NCBI GenBank assembly: GCA_964390695.1
Contig: CAYMKI010000076.1
Span: 1 to 14,270, forward strand
Reading direction: 5' to 3'
DNA length: 14,270 nt
Origin: CAWACC01 sp964390695
GTDB lineage: Bacteria > Chlamydiota > Chlamydiia > Chlamydiales > Parachlamydiaceae
Part shown: piece after piece, positions 1-7,306 of the stretch
Numbering within the stretch: the stretch's first letter is position 1
Layout: every line of letters begins with the position of its first letter
The notes under the pieces: generated by a model
What the model saw: the letters and a program-made list of their open reading frames with translations, nothing else
Database searches by the model: none
Told to the model about the DNA's origin: nothing
Translations under genes and position numbers: made by a program

Positions 1-208
<208 letters not shown>

Positions 209-260
209 TAAAAAATATCCTTTCATTTAATTTGTAATTTATTAACTGTTTTGGCAAGCT

Positions 261-290
261 AATGTATGTTAAAAATCTGATTGCTGTCAA
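261..290 (-). promoter_or_regulatory. Putative sigma70/sigma66-type promoter of the F-box gene
   Basis: On the minus strand a perfect TTGACA (290-285) is followed after 18 bases by TACATT (266-261), which matches TATAAT at four of six positions. Transcription would start near 254, about 46 bases before the F-box ATG. The surroundings are very AT-rich. Confidence 0.5.
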
Positions 291-340
291 TAATTATATA
301 CATAATTACCGAAGTTTTCTCCCTATTATCTCTTTATCAG

Positions 341-404
341 GGCGTTTTCATGATATAGGTTTGATAGTTCACTCTAATTACCATTCATTTTTAATGAAAA
401 CGCC
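341..404. repeat. 11-bp inverted repeat between divergent genes
   Basis: GGCGTTTTCAT at 341-351 is matched exactly in reverse complement by ATGAAAACGCC at 394-404, with a 42-base AT-rich spacer. It lies between the two divergent promoters (261-290 minus and 408-436 plus). Spaced binding sites for a shared regulator are one reading; the trace of a small inserted element is another. The wide spacer and lack of a T-run argue against a terminator. Confidence 0.5.
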
Positions 405-407
405 ATG

Positions 408-436
408 TTGATTTATAAAAACAAACCGGTTAAAAT
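408..436 (+). promoter_or_regulatory. Putative promoter of the 494-1432 gene with a palindrome in its spacer
   Basis: TTGATT (408-413) is followed after 17 bases by TAAAAT (431-436), a good sigma70-type match with a start expected near 443 and a leader of about 50 bases. The perfect palindrome AACCGGTT (424-431) runs from the spacer onto the first base of the -10 element, a plausible repressor position (inference). Confidence 0.5.
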
Positions 437-493
437 AATCATACATCAATAATTTCATACAATTTTAAAATCACAAATAATTAATATAATTCT

Positions 494-1432
494 ATGGTAA
501 ATAAATTTGATTCATCTAATTCAGGCGCTTTTCCATCTGATCAAACGCCTTATGTTGGCAGTTCAGCCGAAGGCTCCATTCCGACTTTAAATCCCAGCCT
601 TCCATGTTTTCAAGAGTGCATTGTGGGCTACTTGCAGTCCGATGACAATGATCCTTCTTACTTGCAGGCCACACGAGCATCGCTCTTTGACAGCTTTCCG
701 CATCTGCAGCCACACATCCAGCTGATAAAATCTCTCCCCGAATCCAACCTTAAAAACAACCATGTGAATGCCTTGTATGTTTTGGCGGGGATTAAGCCTG
801 TGCTTGTGGTGGAAGGATACTATTCATCGGAAGAAGCAGCTCCGATCGAAGAGTGGTCCAAGCATTTTCCCCATCTAAAATGGGTGCAAAACACTCGTAG
901 AGACCATTTACTGGTCAATGAGCATCCGCTGCCTGAATTTGATCCACGCATATTTATAGAGAATTTCGATCAAACCTATACGGATATTGCCACTATCGCT
1001 GCCGAAGCTTTCGTCAGCCAAAATCAGCTCACAAGCGATAAGCTCCTTTCATATCTCCTGGGCTTTGGTCCTTCGTGGGAAGCCTATGCAGGCATAAATA
1101 AAATGCGGTACCTCACCCATCACACGGCCCTTACCATTTTTTCTGACGAACACTATCTTCAATTAGGCAAAGCCCTGCACGCATTCAATCCAGGAAGCAG
1201 CAAAACGGCCGCATCACGTGAAGCATGCATTCAAGCCGGTCAGCAGTTCAGTATAAATGCACCTAACCACCCTTGGCCAAAATTTCAACCTTTCCAAATC
1301 CCAATAGAACAGCAAAAAATTGAAAAACTATATATGCAGCATATGATTGACCGCATCAGTTTCCATACAGATTATATTCAAACGGGCATGAAATATAGGC
1401 AAAGGCTGTTACGCTTGCTTGATATTCCTTAA
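494..1432 (+). CDS. Hypothetical protein, 312 aa, probably lineage-specific
   Basis: The 312-residue product matches no family I recognise. It has no signal peptide and no long hydrophobic segment, so it looks soluble. The first 35 residues are Ser/Pro/Asn-rich and look disordered. The rest is a mixed-character globular region with many aromatic and His residues, and an LLGFGPSWEAY segment near the middle. The ATG at 494 has no clear Shine-Dalgarno (its leader is almost pure A/T), but a TTGATT-17-TAAAAT promoter sits upstream. Its last codons overlap the convergent ABC ATPase gene by four bases. Standing beside an F-box gene and having a disordered N-terminus would suit a secreted effector, but nothing in the sequence proves it. 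An intact 312-codon frame on this strand makes the gene itself likely. Confidence 0.8.
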   Translation: MVNKFDSSNSGAFPSDQTPYVGSSAEGSIPTLNPSLPCFQECIVGYLQSDDNDPSYLQATRASLFDSFPHLQPHIQLIKSLPESNLKNNHVNALYVLAGIKPVLVVEGYYSSEEAAPIEEWSKHFPHLKWVQNTRRDHLLVNEHPLPEFDPRIFIENFDQTYTDIATIAAEAFVSQNQLTSDKLLSYLLGFGPSWEAYAGINKMRYLTHHTALTIFSDEHYLQLGKALHAFNPGSSKTAASREACIQAGQQFSINAPNHPWPKFQPFQIPIEQQKIEKLYMQHMIDRISFHTDYIQTGMKYRQRLLRLLDIP

Positions 1433-2124
1433 CTCCCTTTCGGAACTATCTTACCGTCTTCGATGTGATCGATTTTGTCGGCAAATTCAACAATACGCGC
1501 ATCGTGGGTGATGAGCACCAGCGTAATTTGTTTTTCCACCACGACTTTTTTGAGCAGTTCCATGATTTTATGTCCTGTGTGCACATCTAAAAAACTGGTG
1601 GGTTCATCGCATACAATGATCTGCGGGTCATGTGCCATGGCGCGTGCGATAGCCACGCGCTGTTGCTGACCGCCTGAAAGCTGGGGCGGATATACACCGA
1701 TCTTCTCCGCCATTCCCAATTCACTCAGTAGATGTTTTGACTTTTCCAGAGCCTGCATCTTTGGCTTACCCAGGATGACTAGCGGGATGGAGATGTTCTC
1801 CTCGCAAGTTAGCGTGGGAATGAGGTTGAACATCTGAAAGACAAAGCCGATATTTTTACCGCGATAATGGGTTTTATCGGCATCCGGCAAGTGATTAAGA
1901 TCGATGTCGTTAACCAGGCATATTCCGGAATCTTGGCTCAGGATCCCTGCCATAATCGAGATTAAAGTAGTTTTTCCCGATCCGGAAGGCCCCATCAACA
2001 TGCGCAATTCGCCGCGGTAGATCTCCAAGTCTATGCCTTTCAGTGCATCCACACGGGTGGATCCTTCTCCGTAATGTTTACATATATTTTTACATTGAAT
2101 TACGGTTTGTCGCGTTGTGTTCAT
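1429..2124 (-). CDS. ABC exporter ATPase, DevA/LolD/MacB type
   Basis: This 231-residue ATPase powers the transporter encoded upstream on the same strand. All signature motifs are present: Walker A GPSGSGKTT (45-53), Q-loop Gln97 in FQMFNLIPTLT, ABC signature LSGGQ (149-153), Walker B ending in CDE with catalytic Glu174, and switch His207 in THD. The FNLIPTLT Q-loop and the size fit the LolD/MacB/DevA group that pairs with FtsX-like permeases rather than importers. It is the last gene of the operon, starting 7 bases after the permease stop with an AGG ribosome site. Its TAA shares the palindrome TTAA with the stop of the convergent gene at 494-1432, leaving no space for an intergenic terminator. 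Confidence 0.93.
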   Translation of the reverse strand: MNTTRQTVIQCKNICKHYGEGSTRVDALKGIDLEIYRGELRMLMGPSGSGKTTLISIMAGILSQDSGICLVNDIDLNHLPDADKTHYRGKNIGFVFQMFNLIPTLTCEENISIPLVILGKPKMQALEKSKHLLSELGMAEKIGVYPPQLSGGQQQRVAIARAMAHDPQIIVCDEPTSFLDVHTGHKIMELLKKVVVEKQITLVLITHDARIVEFADKIDHIEDGKIVPKGS

Positions 2125-2131
2125 GCATGAC

Positions 2132-3283
2132 CTAACTTTTGAATACGATGGCCGGGTCGAGTTTTACAATCTGTTGAATGCAAATAAATGCAGAAAATAG
2201 GCTGATAATCAAAATTGAAGCCCCGCTTAGAAGATATAGAGCCAGCGGCAAGCTGAACGATAGCTCTGTTCCGCTGGTCAAAAATCCGAACAGGGAGGCA
2301 AAGCCCATGCCGATGCCCCAGCCTATAGCGCTGACAAACAAAGCTTGCAGCAGGACAATTTTGATTAACATCCGGTTATCTGCGCCCATGGCTTTGAAAA
2401 CAGCGAAATAGGGCAAGTTATCCATGGTGAAATTATAGAGCGTTTGACCTGCAATCGCCGTGCCGATGATAAATCCCAAAATAATCGCCACGCCGAAATT
2501 GACGAAGATGCCGGTGTATTTGACATAATAACCAAGCGTCAGTCTTTTGAGCTGATCCGGTGTATAGGCAGCAAAACCGGTTTGATCTCGGATCCGCCGG
2601 CACACCTCTTCTGCATCTTCCCCGGGCTTAGTGTGCGCGATGATAAAGGAAAGCAATTTTCTCTGTGAAGGCACGAAAGTGGTGGCGCGTTGATAGGTGG
2701 TATAGAGGACGGGCTGTGATTGGAAGGTGCGGGATACCTGGCATATGCCGGCGACATAGGCGCGATGATCGTTCAACTCCATGGTATCACCTACCTGCAG
2801 AGGCTGCAGGACATCGTCTTTATGCATCGCCAGCTTGGTTTGCGATCCCACTTTGTCGACAATCACCGCATCCTGCATGCGCAAATTTTCTAATTTACCT
2901 TGGAGCATAACCGGCGGCCCTCCGATTAATGTGGCATCATCGATACCGATGAGCAAGCACGTCTGGAAGGTACCATTGTGCAAACGCGCTTGAATAGTGC
3001 CTTTGTATAAAGGCAGCGCCCATTCTACCCCGTCGACACTGCGGACACGGTAAACATCGGTGTCTTTCAGGGGCTTGATATCATCTATAAACTGAACCGT
3101 AGGATCCACCACCCATATATTAGGCTGTGAAGTATCTGTGATGAAACCAAATGTGCGTTTAACGATCCCCACTAGTATGGCAGCTTGCTGTGTGATGATA
3201 AAAGAAGCAAAGCACAAACCCAGGACGATACTGACATATTTGACCTTGTCGCCGATCAACATCTTAAGGGCATAGGTCAACAT
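2132..3283 (-). CDS. ABC exporter permease, DevC/MacB (FtsX-like) type
   Basis: Inner-membrane subunit of the exporter, 383 residues from the chosen ATG, close to DevC length. One transmembrane helix (about 15-40) is followed by a periplasmic domain of about 210 residues, then three C-terminal helices (about 258-282, 306-335, 343-370). This is the MacB_PCD plus FtsX arrangement. YFAVFKAMGADNRML, just before the third helix, fits the cytoplasmic coupling segment that contacts the ATPase. The frame could open at TTG 3289 or GTG 3286, but GGGAGGGG ends at 3291, giving good spacing (7 bases) only for ATG 3283. That ATG shares one base with the preceding stop (TGATG), implying translational coupling. 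Such permeases move lipoproteins, lipids, macrolides or peptides; the substrate here is unknown. Confidence 0.9.
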   Translation of the reverse strand: MLTYALKMLIGDKVKYVSIVLGLCFASFIITQQAAILVGIVKRTFGFITDTSQPNIWVVDPTVQFIDDIKPLKDTDVYRVRSVDGVEWALPLYKGTIQARLHNGTFQTCLLIGIDDATLIGGPPVMLQGKLENLRMQDAVIVDKVGSQTKLAMHKDDVLQPLQVGDTMELNDHRAYVAGICQVSRTFQSQPVLYTTYQRATTFVPSQRKLLSFIIAHTKPGEDAEEVCRRIRDQTGFAAYTPDQLKRLTLGYYVKYTGIFVNFGVAIILGFIIGTAIAGQTLYNFTMDNLPYFAVFKAMGADNRMLIKIVLLQALFVSAIGWGIGMGFASLFGFLTSGTELSFSLPLALYLLSGASILIISLFSAFICIQQIVKLDPAIVFKS

Positions 3284-4734
3284 CACCAATCCCCTCCCAA
3301 CGCTTTGTATATAGCTATCAAATCCGAAGTCAGCGCCTGCTGGCTATCTGTGAGAGTATTTAAAGAAGCCAGCCAGACCGCTTTGGCTTGAAGCACCTGG
3401 GTATAATTATCTAGACCCGACTGAAAACGGTCTTTGGTCAGGTTGAGAATTTTCCCATACGCCTCAGATTCTTTGACCAAGCTGGCCTGGCGCTTTTCCT
3501 CATTAAAATATCTTTGAAGGACCTGTTCGGTTTCCTGAAAGGCGGCGATGACCGTTTGTTGATAGGCGTAATAGGCTTGATTGCGGATGGCCATCTGCTC
3601 ACCAACGGCGGCGCTTCTTTTTCCAAAATCAAATACCGGCGTCGTCGCCAATCCGCCTATACCCCAAATAAGACTTTGATGACGGAACAATTTGCTCAAG
3701 GTATCGCTGGTGAATCCCACGTTAGCCCCTTGCAAGGGGTTTGCTGCAAAAGAACTGCTCGAACCGGTTAAGCTCAAGGTGGGAAACAAGGAAGCCACAG
3801 CCACGCCGATTTGTTCAGTAGCTGCAGCCAGCTGCCTTTCGGAAGCTCTGATATCAGGACGCCTGCGCAGCAGATCAGAGGGTAAGCCTACCGGTATCAA
3901 ACCCTCGGCCTGAGGTATTGTTCTTTGCGTTTGGAAGAGCGCGATGGTTTCCTCCGGGAGCATACCCAACAAAATAGACATGGAGTAAATCGTGTCTTTT
4001 AAAGCCGATTCCAAGAGATCTAATTGCGCTTTATCCGCCTCCAAAACAGCTTTGGCTTGCTCTAACTCTATCATATCGCTTAGACCTGCATTTACACGGC
4101 TCTGGGCTAAGCCTACAAATTCCTCGTCCAAGCGTACAATGTCTGAGGCGATATGCTTCTTCTGTTGGTATGCGCAGATGACGGAATAGGTGTTGGCCAC
4201 TTCGCTAATAACCGTCAGTTTCACCCCTCGCAATTGCTCGGCCGAAGCTTCCCATTGATCATAAGCCGCCGCGGCCGATCTTCTTAGCTTGCCGAATAGA
4301 TCGATCTCCCATATAGCATCCAATCCGGTCATAAAGAAATTCTGTATGGGCGAAATAGCTGTTGTGGCAGACGCGGCATCCACCGAAGGCCCAAAAGATT
4401 GGCTGGTGCGGAATCGAGAAGCTCCCAGGGTCGCGTCGAATTCCGGCAGCAGCTGGGTAAACTGCATCCAGTAGATGGCCCTTGCCTGAAAAACGCCTTC
4501 CAAAGCTATACGGTAGTTAAAATTATGGCTCATAGCCCTATCAAGGAGTTCATCGAGAAATCGATCTTGAAAGATAGACCACCAGTGCACTAGATCTTCG
4601 TCCTCAACCTCTACCATTTGATCAGGTGAAACTTCACTGAATTCGCACGGCACCTCTACCACAGGAGGGTGATAGTTGGGTCCAACTTTACATGCTGTCA
4701 AGCATAAGCACAATATAAATAGGAATGGCTTCAT
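3283..4734 (-). CDS. Outer-membrane efflux lipoprotein, NodT/TolC family
   Basis: This 483-residue protein is the outer-membrane channel of the system. The N-terminus is a lipoprotein signal with lipobox LTAC (12-15), so Cys15 should be lipidated. CKVGPNYHPP after it is the usual start of NodT-type factors. Long Ala/Gln/Leu-rich helical stretches follow in two repeats, including ELEQAKAVLEADKAQLDLLE and GLPSDLLRRRPDIRASERQL. The latter (LLRRRPDI) is strongly characteristic of the family. The start codon overlaps the adaptor stop (ATGA) and the stop overlaps the permease start (TGATG). Placing the channel gene between adaptor and permease means one transcript supplies all layers of the pump. 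Confidence 0.93.
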   Translation of the reverse strand: MKPFLFILCLCLTACKVGPNYHPPVVEVPCEFSEVSPDQMVEVEDEDLVHWWSIFQDRFLDELLDRAMSHNFNYRIALEGVFQARAIYWMQFTQLLPEFDATLGASRFRTSQSFGPSVDAASATTAISPIQNFFMTGLDAIWEIDLFGKLRRSAAAAYDQWEASAEQLRGVKLTVISEVANTYSVICAYQQKKHIASDIVRLDEEFVGLAQSRVNAGLSDMIELEQAKAVLEADKAQLDLLESALKDTIYSMSILLGMLPEETIALFQTQRTIPQAEGLIPVGLPSDLLRRRPDIRASERQLAAATEQIGVAVASLFPTLSLTGSSSSFAANPLQGANVGFTSDTLSKLFRHQSLIWGIGGLATTPVFDFGKRSAAVGEQMAIRNQAYYAYQQTVIAAFQETEQVLQRYFNEEKRQASLVKESEAYGKILNLTKDRFQSGLDNYTQVLQAKAVWLASLNTLTDSQQALTSDLIAIYKALGGDW

Positions 4735-5675
4735 CTTTTTAGAAGGTCTCCGATCGGTTTAGATTCAATAAAAATATCTAGTATTTGTCCTGGATAAACG
4801 GGCAGCGTATGTTTATCAAATTGATACAGCACTTGCAGCACACGGGTATCGACCCTCTCCACTGTTTGTCCAGTGAATGAGGTCTTAGGGATGACATAAG
4901 GTTCGACACGTAAAAATTCCAAGGGAAAGTGAATATTGCGGTTTCCTCTGACAAATGCCGTGGCCTTGCTTCCTGGTTCAAATCGCCATGCGTCGTCTTC
5001 ATCGATATCCACTCTGACCTGCAAAGGCTGCACCGTGCCCATCAATATTAGCGTGCCATTGGCAGCGGTCAACCAGGTGGATTGAGCCGAAATGAAGGGG
5101 ATGACAGGGGCGATCTCTCCTACGTGGATATTGACTTGGAGGATTTTTCCTGAGACCGGAGCCTTGATGATAGATCTTTCGATATTTACTTTGACCTCAT
5201 TGAGGCTAGCTTGGGCCACTTTCAGGTTTTCCTCTGCTTCCAAATAGGCATAGTAGGCTTGTTGATAGATCTGCTCGCTGACCGCATCAGTCATTTTCAA
5301 CCGCTGATAAAAAGAATACTGCTTTGCTTTATCGGCTAAATCCACCTCGGCGAGATGCACGCCGGCTTGGGCGGACTCCAACTGCGCATGTAAACTCCTC
5401 AAGTCCAATTCAAAGAGTTTATCTCCAGCTTGCACATAATCGCCTTCGGTCACATAAATTTTTTGGATGATCTCATTAAAGGGTGTGCCAATGGATATAT
5501 TTTGCGAAGAGGCTTCGATAATTCCGGCAGCAGCTATGGAATGCGGATACGGGGAGTGCGCAGGAGGAAACAGAATGGGAGGGGTTGGCACCTGTTTTTG
5601 ACTCCAATGGACGGTATAAAGTCCAAAGATCGCTCCCATAAAAGCCAGGAGAGGCAATAAAATTTTCCGAGCCAT
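4731..5675 (-). CDS. Periplasmic adaptor (HlyD/DevB-type membrane fusion protein)
   Basis: The first gene of the exporter operon, 314 residues. An N-terminal membrane anchor (about 4-21) is followed by the first half of a lipoyl-like domain (IQKIYVTEGDYVQAGDKLFEL, near 70-90). Next come a helical hairpin of about 70 residues (92-162), the second lipoyl half (IIKAPVSGKILQVNIHVGE, near 169-187) and a beta-barrel region. This is the standard adaptor order, bridging permease and outer-membrane channel across the periplasm. It is shorter than many DevB proteins. No proteolytic cleavage site is obvious, so it is probably anchored in the inner membrane. The ATG at 5675 has AAAAGG upstream. It is divergent from the NTPase gene at 5857. 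The following gene overlaps by four bases. Confidence 0.9.
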   Translation of the reverse strand: MARKILLPLLAFMGAIFGLYTVHWSQKQVPTPPILFPPAHSPYPHSIAAAGIIEASSQNISIGTPFNEIIQKIYVTEGDYVQAGDKLFELDLRSLHAQLESAQAGVHLAEVDLADKAKQYSFYQRLKMTDAVSEQIYQQAYYAYLEAEENLKVAQASLNEVKVNIERSIIKAPVSGKILQVNIHVGEIAPVIPFISAQSTWLTAANGTLILMGTVQPLQVRVDIDEDDAWRFEPGSKATAFVRGNRNIHFPLEFLRVEPYVIPKTSFTGQTVERVDTRVLQVLYQFDKHTLPVYPGQILDIFIESKPIGDLLKR

Positions 5676-5750
5676 GGGTCAGCCTTTTAAGAATTGTGTT
5701 ATTTTGGCTAGGTCGAAATGCAAAAATTTCGGGTTGTTTGGATCATCTAT

Positions 5751-5779
5751 AGAAAAACAAAGAATGTAGTTGTAGTCAA
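5751..5779 (-). promoter_or_regulatory. Weak candidate promoter for the exporter operon
   Basis: On the minus strand TTGACT (5779-5774) is followed after 17 bases by TTTTCT (5756-5751). The -35 is good but the -10 is poor, with better A/T matches only at longer spacing. It would give a leader of roughly 70 bases before the adaptor ATG. This is the only TTGAC-like element I saw in the 181-base divergent region. Confidence 0.25.
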
Positions 5780-5819
5780 GAATTTCAAATTAATTCGACG
5801 AAGTGATATAAATATTCGA

Positions 5820-5825
5820 TATAAT
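5820..5825 (+). promoter_or_regulatory. TATAAT -10 box of the NTPase gene
   Basis: A perfect TATAAT lies 31 bases before the ATG at 5857, in a run of A/T. The -35 region is weak: TTCGAC at 5794-5799 is 20 bases away. Transcription would start near 5832, giving a leader of about 25 bases that contains the Shine-Dalgarno hairpin. Confidence 0.45.
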
Positions 5826-5840
5826 TAAAACCCCAATTTC

Positions 5841-5855
5841 ATAGGAGATTCCTAT
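5841..5855 (+). promoter_or_regulatory. Shine-Dalgarno inside a small hairpin
   Basis: ATAGGA-GAT-TCCTAT forms a perfect 6-bp hairpin with a 3-base loop just before the ATG at 5857. The AGGAG ribosome site (5843-5847) is half in the stem and half in the loop, 9 bases from the start codon. It supports the start at 5857 and could lower or modulate translation initiation (inference). Confidence 0.5.
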
Positions 5856-5856
5856 C

Positions 5857-6603
5857 ATGCAATTATCCAATCCCCCTTACCTAGGCCTGCTCATTCCCAG
5901 CCCAAAACAAGAGCACGCTCTTACTAATCAGGAAATCCAAGCCATCCAAGATGCGGTGAATGCTCATGGGGGAATGCAAGGCCGCAAAGTGGAAGTTTTG
6001 GTCACATCAGGGAATCAGATGAAAATCGATGCGGCCAAAAATGCCGTAGCAGAATGGATTCAGCAATTATTTCATGAAACACTTATAAATCCGCATGTAC
6101 AGGGTTTTGCCGTATCTTCCAACATTGACGAACAGCCGCACAGTCAAGATGATACCCTTACCGGAGCACAAAATAGATTGAAAAACTTGAAGAAAGAATT
6201 AGCTTTGAATGCACTGAATTCACATGTCCTAGATGGTACCTTGCGGGTTTTAATTTCCCTTGAGAATGGGATTATGCTTGAAAAAATTAATCCCCCAAAA
6301 AATAGCGCGCTTTTTACCACACACACAGGCGCTGTATGGGTAGACAGATGTATTACGACTGCCGAAATATGGTTTAATGGCCGCACCTGGGAATTTTCAG
6401 CTATATCAGAAGGGGTAACCACGCCCAAAACTGAAGTCGAAGCTTCTGAACAAACAAGTTGGACACAAACAGCCGGTGCTTTTATTGCCAAAAAATATGG
6501 GTGGAAGTCCAACAACTTCCATGGAGATCTAGCCGGAAAAGGACGCCAAGAGATCATGGAAGATTTGCTTAAGGCTGCATTCGGTTTGCCTTATACAGCC
6601 TGA
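5857..6603 (+). CDS. DUF84/YjjX-family non-canonical purine NTP phosphatase
   Basis: Likely hydrolyses inosine or xanthosine triphosphate to keep damaged purines out of nucleic acids, as YjjX does. Family landmarks are in order: KVEVLVTSGNQMKIDAAKNAV (44-64, the nucleotide-binding first strand and loop), EQPHSQDDTLTGAQNR (92-107, acidic GAxNR motif) and LISLENGI (132-139, the ExG motif). A C-terminal Gly-rich segment ends in GDLAGKGRQEIMEDLLKAA, fitting the usual motif near the end. At 248 residues it is longer than most family members because about 43 residues precede the first strand. The Shine-Dalgarno at 5843-5847 supports that longer start, whereas the ATG at 5974 has only a G-run immediately adjacent. 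Its 3' half is duplicated downstream (see 6213-7286). The exact substrate is unproven. Confidence 0.87.
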   Translation: MQLSNPPYLGLLIPSPKQEHALTNQEIQAIQDAVNAHGGMQGRKVEVLVTSGNQMKIDAAKNAVAEWIQQLFHETLINPHVQGFAVSSNIDEQPHSQDDTLTGAQNRLKNLKKELALNALNSHVLDGTLRVLISLENGIMLEKINPPKNSALFTTHTGAVWVDRCITTAEIWFNGRTWEFSAISEGVTTPKTEVEASEQTSWTQTAGAFIAKKYGWKSNNFHGDLAGKGRQEIMEDLLKAAFGLPYTA

Positions 6604-6629
6604 AACCTCAAATCCTGTGCCAGCTTTTC

Positions 6630-6716
6630 CATCCTGCCGGCGAAGCCGATCCTGCCCATCTTTGTTCTTATTATGTTTTAAACAGGATGAACAGGATCGG
6701 CTTCGCCGGCAGGATG
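6630..6716. repeat. 25-bp perfect inverted repeat, copy 1
   Basis: Arms 6630-6654 (starting CATCCTGCCGGCG) and 6692-6716 (ending CCGGCAGGATG) are exact reverse complements around a 37-base spacer that contains a further AACAGGATGAACAGGAT repetition. Each arm holds its own small GC hairpin (CGGC-TTC-GCCG). It starts 27 bases after the NTPase stop. No T-run follows, so it looks more like a dispersed REP- or MITE-like element than a classical terminator, though it could protect the mRNA 3' end. Confidence 0.85.
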
Positions 6717-6770
6717 TTAAGATTTAAAATCCATCTTGCGCCCCTAAATCGCACTTGAACTTAGCCGAAT

Positions 6771-7161
6771 ACTGAATTGACATGTCCTAGATGGTACCTT
6801 GCGGGTTTTGATTTCCCTAGAGAATGGGGTTATGCTTGAAAGAATTAACCCTATAAATAATAGCGAAATTTTCACCACACACACAGGCGCTGTATGGGTC
6901 GACAGATCTATTACGACTGCCGAAGTATGGTTTTATGGCCACACCTGGGAATTTTCAGCTATATCAGAAGGGGTAACCACGCCCAAAGCCGAAGTCGAAG
7001 CTTCTGAAAAAACAGGTTGGACACAAACAGCCGGTGCTTTCATTGCCATAAAATATGGATGGAAATCCAACAACTTCCATGGAGATCTAGCCGGAAAAGG
7101 ACGCCAAGAGATCATGGAAGATTTGCTTAAGGCTGCATTCGGTTTGCCTTATACAGCCTGA
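6771..7161 (+). pseudogene. Truncated duplicate of the NTPase gene (C-terminal half only)
   Basis: This copy corresponds to about residues 120-248 of the NTPase encoded at 5857-6603. It lacks the TSGNxxKI and GAxNR segments, so it cannot be a working NTPase. The codon matching Ser122 (TCA) is TGA at 6778-6780, closing the frame at its left end. The open stretch after it begins only at a TTG (6799) with no Shine-Dalgarno. The remaining 120 codons contain no stop or frameshift. Their last 32 residues are identical to the intact gene because the DNA there is identical. I read it as a remnant of a second, diverged paralogue whose 5' half was lost. Translation of a 120-residue fragment cannot be excluded. 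Confidence 0.85.
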
Positions 7162-7187
7162 AACCTCAAATCCTGTGCCAGCTTTTC

Positions 7188-7274
7188 CATCCTGCCGGCG
7201 AAGCCGATCCTGCCCATCTTTGTTCTTATTATGTTTTAAACAGGATGAACAGGATCGGCTTCGCCGGCAGGATG
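7188..7274. repeat. 25-bp perfect inverted repeat, copy 2
   Basis: The same element as at 6630-6716, in the same orientation and identical base for base: arms 7188-7212 and 7250-7274. It starts 27 bases after the end of the truncated NTPase copy. Full identity of spacer as well as arms, where selection on protein sequence cannot act, supports recent duplication or conversion. Confidence 0.85.
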
Positions 7275-7306
7275 TTAAAATTTAAGGTTGGGATCGTTTT
7301 TTCGCA

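Larger units (their letters stand above)
6213..7286 (+). repeat. Tandem duplication, period 558 bp (3' half of the NTPase gene plus palindrome)
   Basis: Positions 6213-6728 recur at 6771-7286 with a constant 558-bp offset and no insertion or deletion. About 42 unrelated bases separate the copies. The first part (to 6507) differs at many sites, with 14 amino-acid differences over 120 codons plus silent changes. By contrast 6508-6720 is identical to 7066-7278 for 213 bases. The sharp boundary suggests partial gene conversion or recent recombination, perhaps aided by the shared palindrome. Confidence 0.93.

Noticed and set aside
3284..3289. TTG or GTG start for the permease
   Set aside because: The Shine-Dalgarno GGGAGGGG ends at 3291, too close to both codons. 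The ATG at 3283 has proper spacing and forms the coupled TGATG junction.
6144..6557. Long open frame opposite the NTPase gene (and its twin at 6933-7115)
   Set aside because: It is a reverse-strand shadow duplicated together with the NTPase sequence, without its own ribosome site or recognisable domain.
6799..7161. Independent 120-aa gene
   Set aside because: It begins at a TTG without a Shine-Dalgarno, has an in-frame TGA at 6778-6780 and lacks the N-terminal half of the NTPase fold. It is better described as a truncated duplicate.
6630..7274. CRISPR-like spaced repeats
   Set aside because: There are only two units, 558 bp apart, each an inverted repeat with identical spacer. There is no repeat-spacer periodicity and no cas gene.
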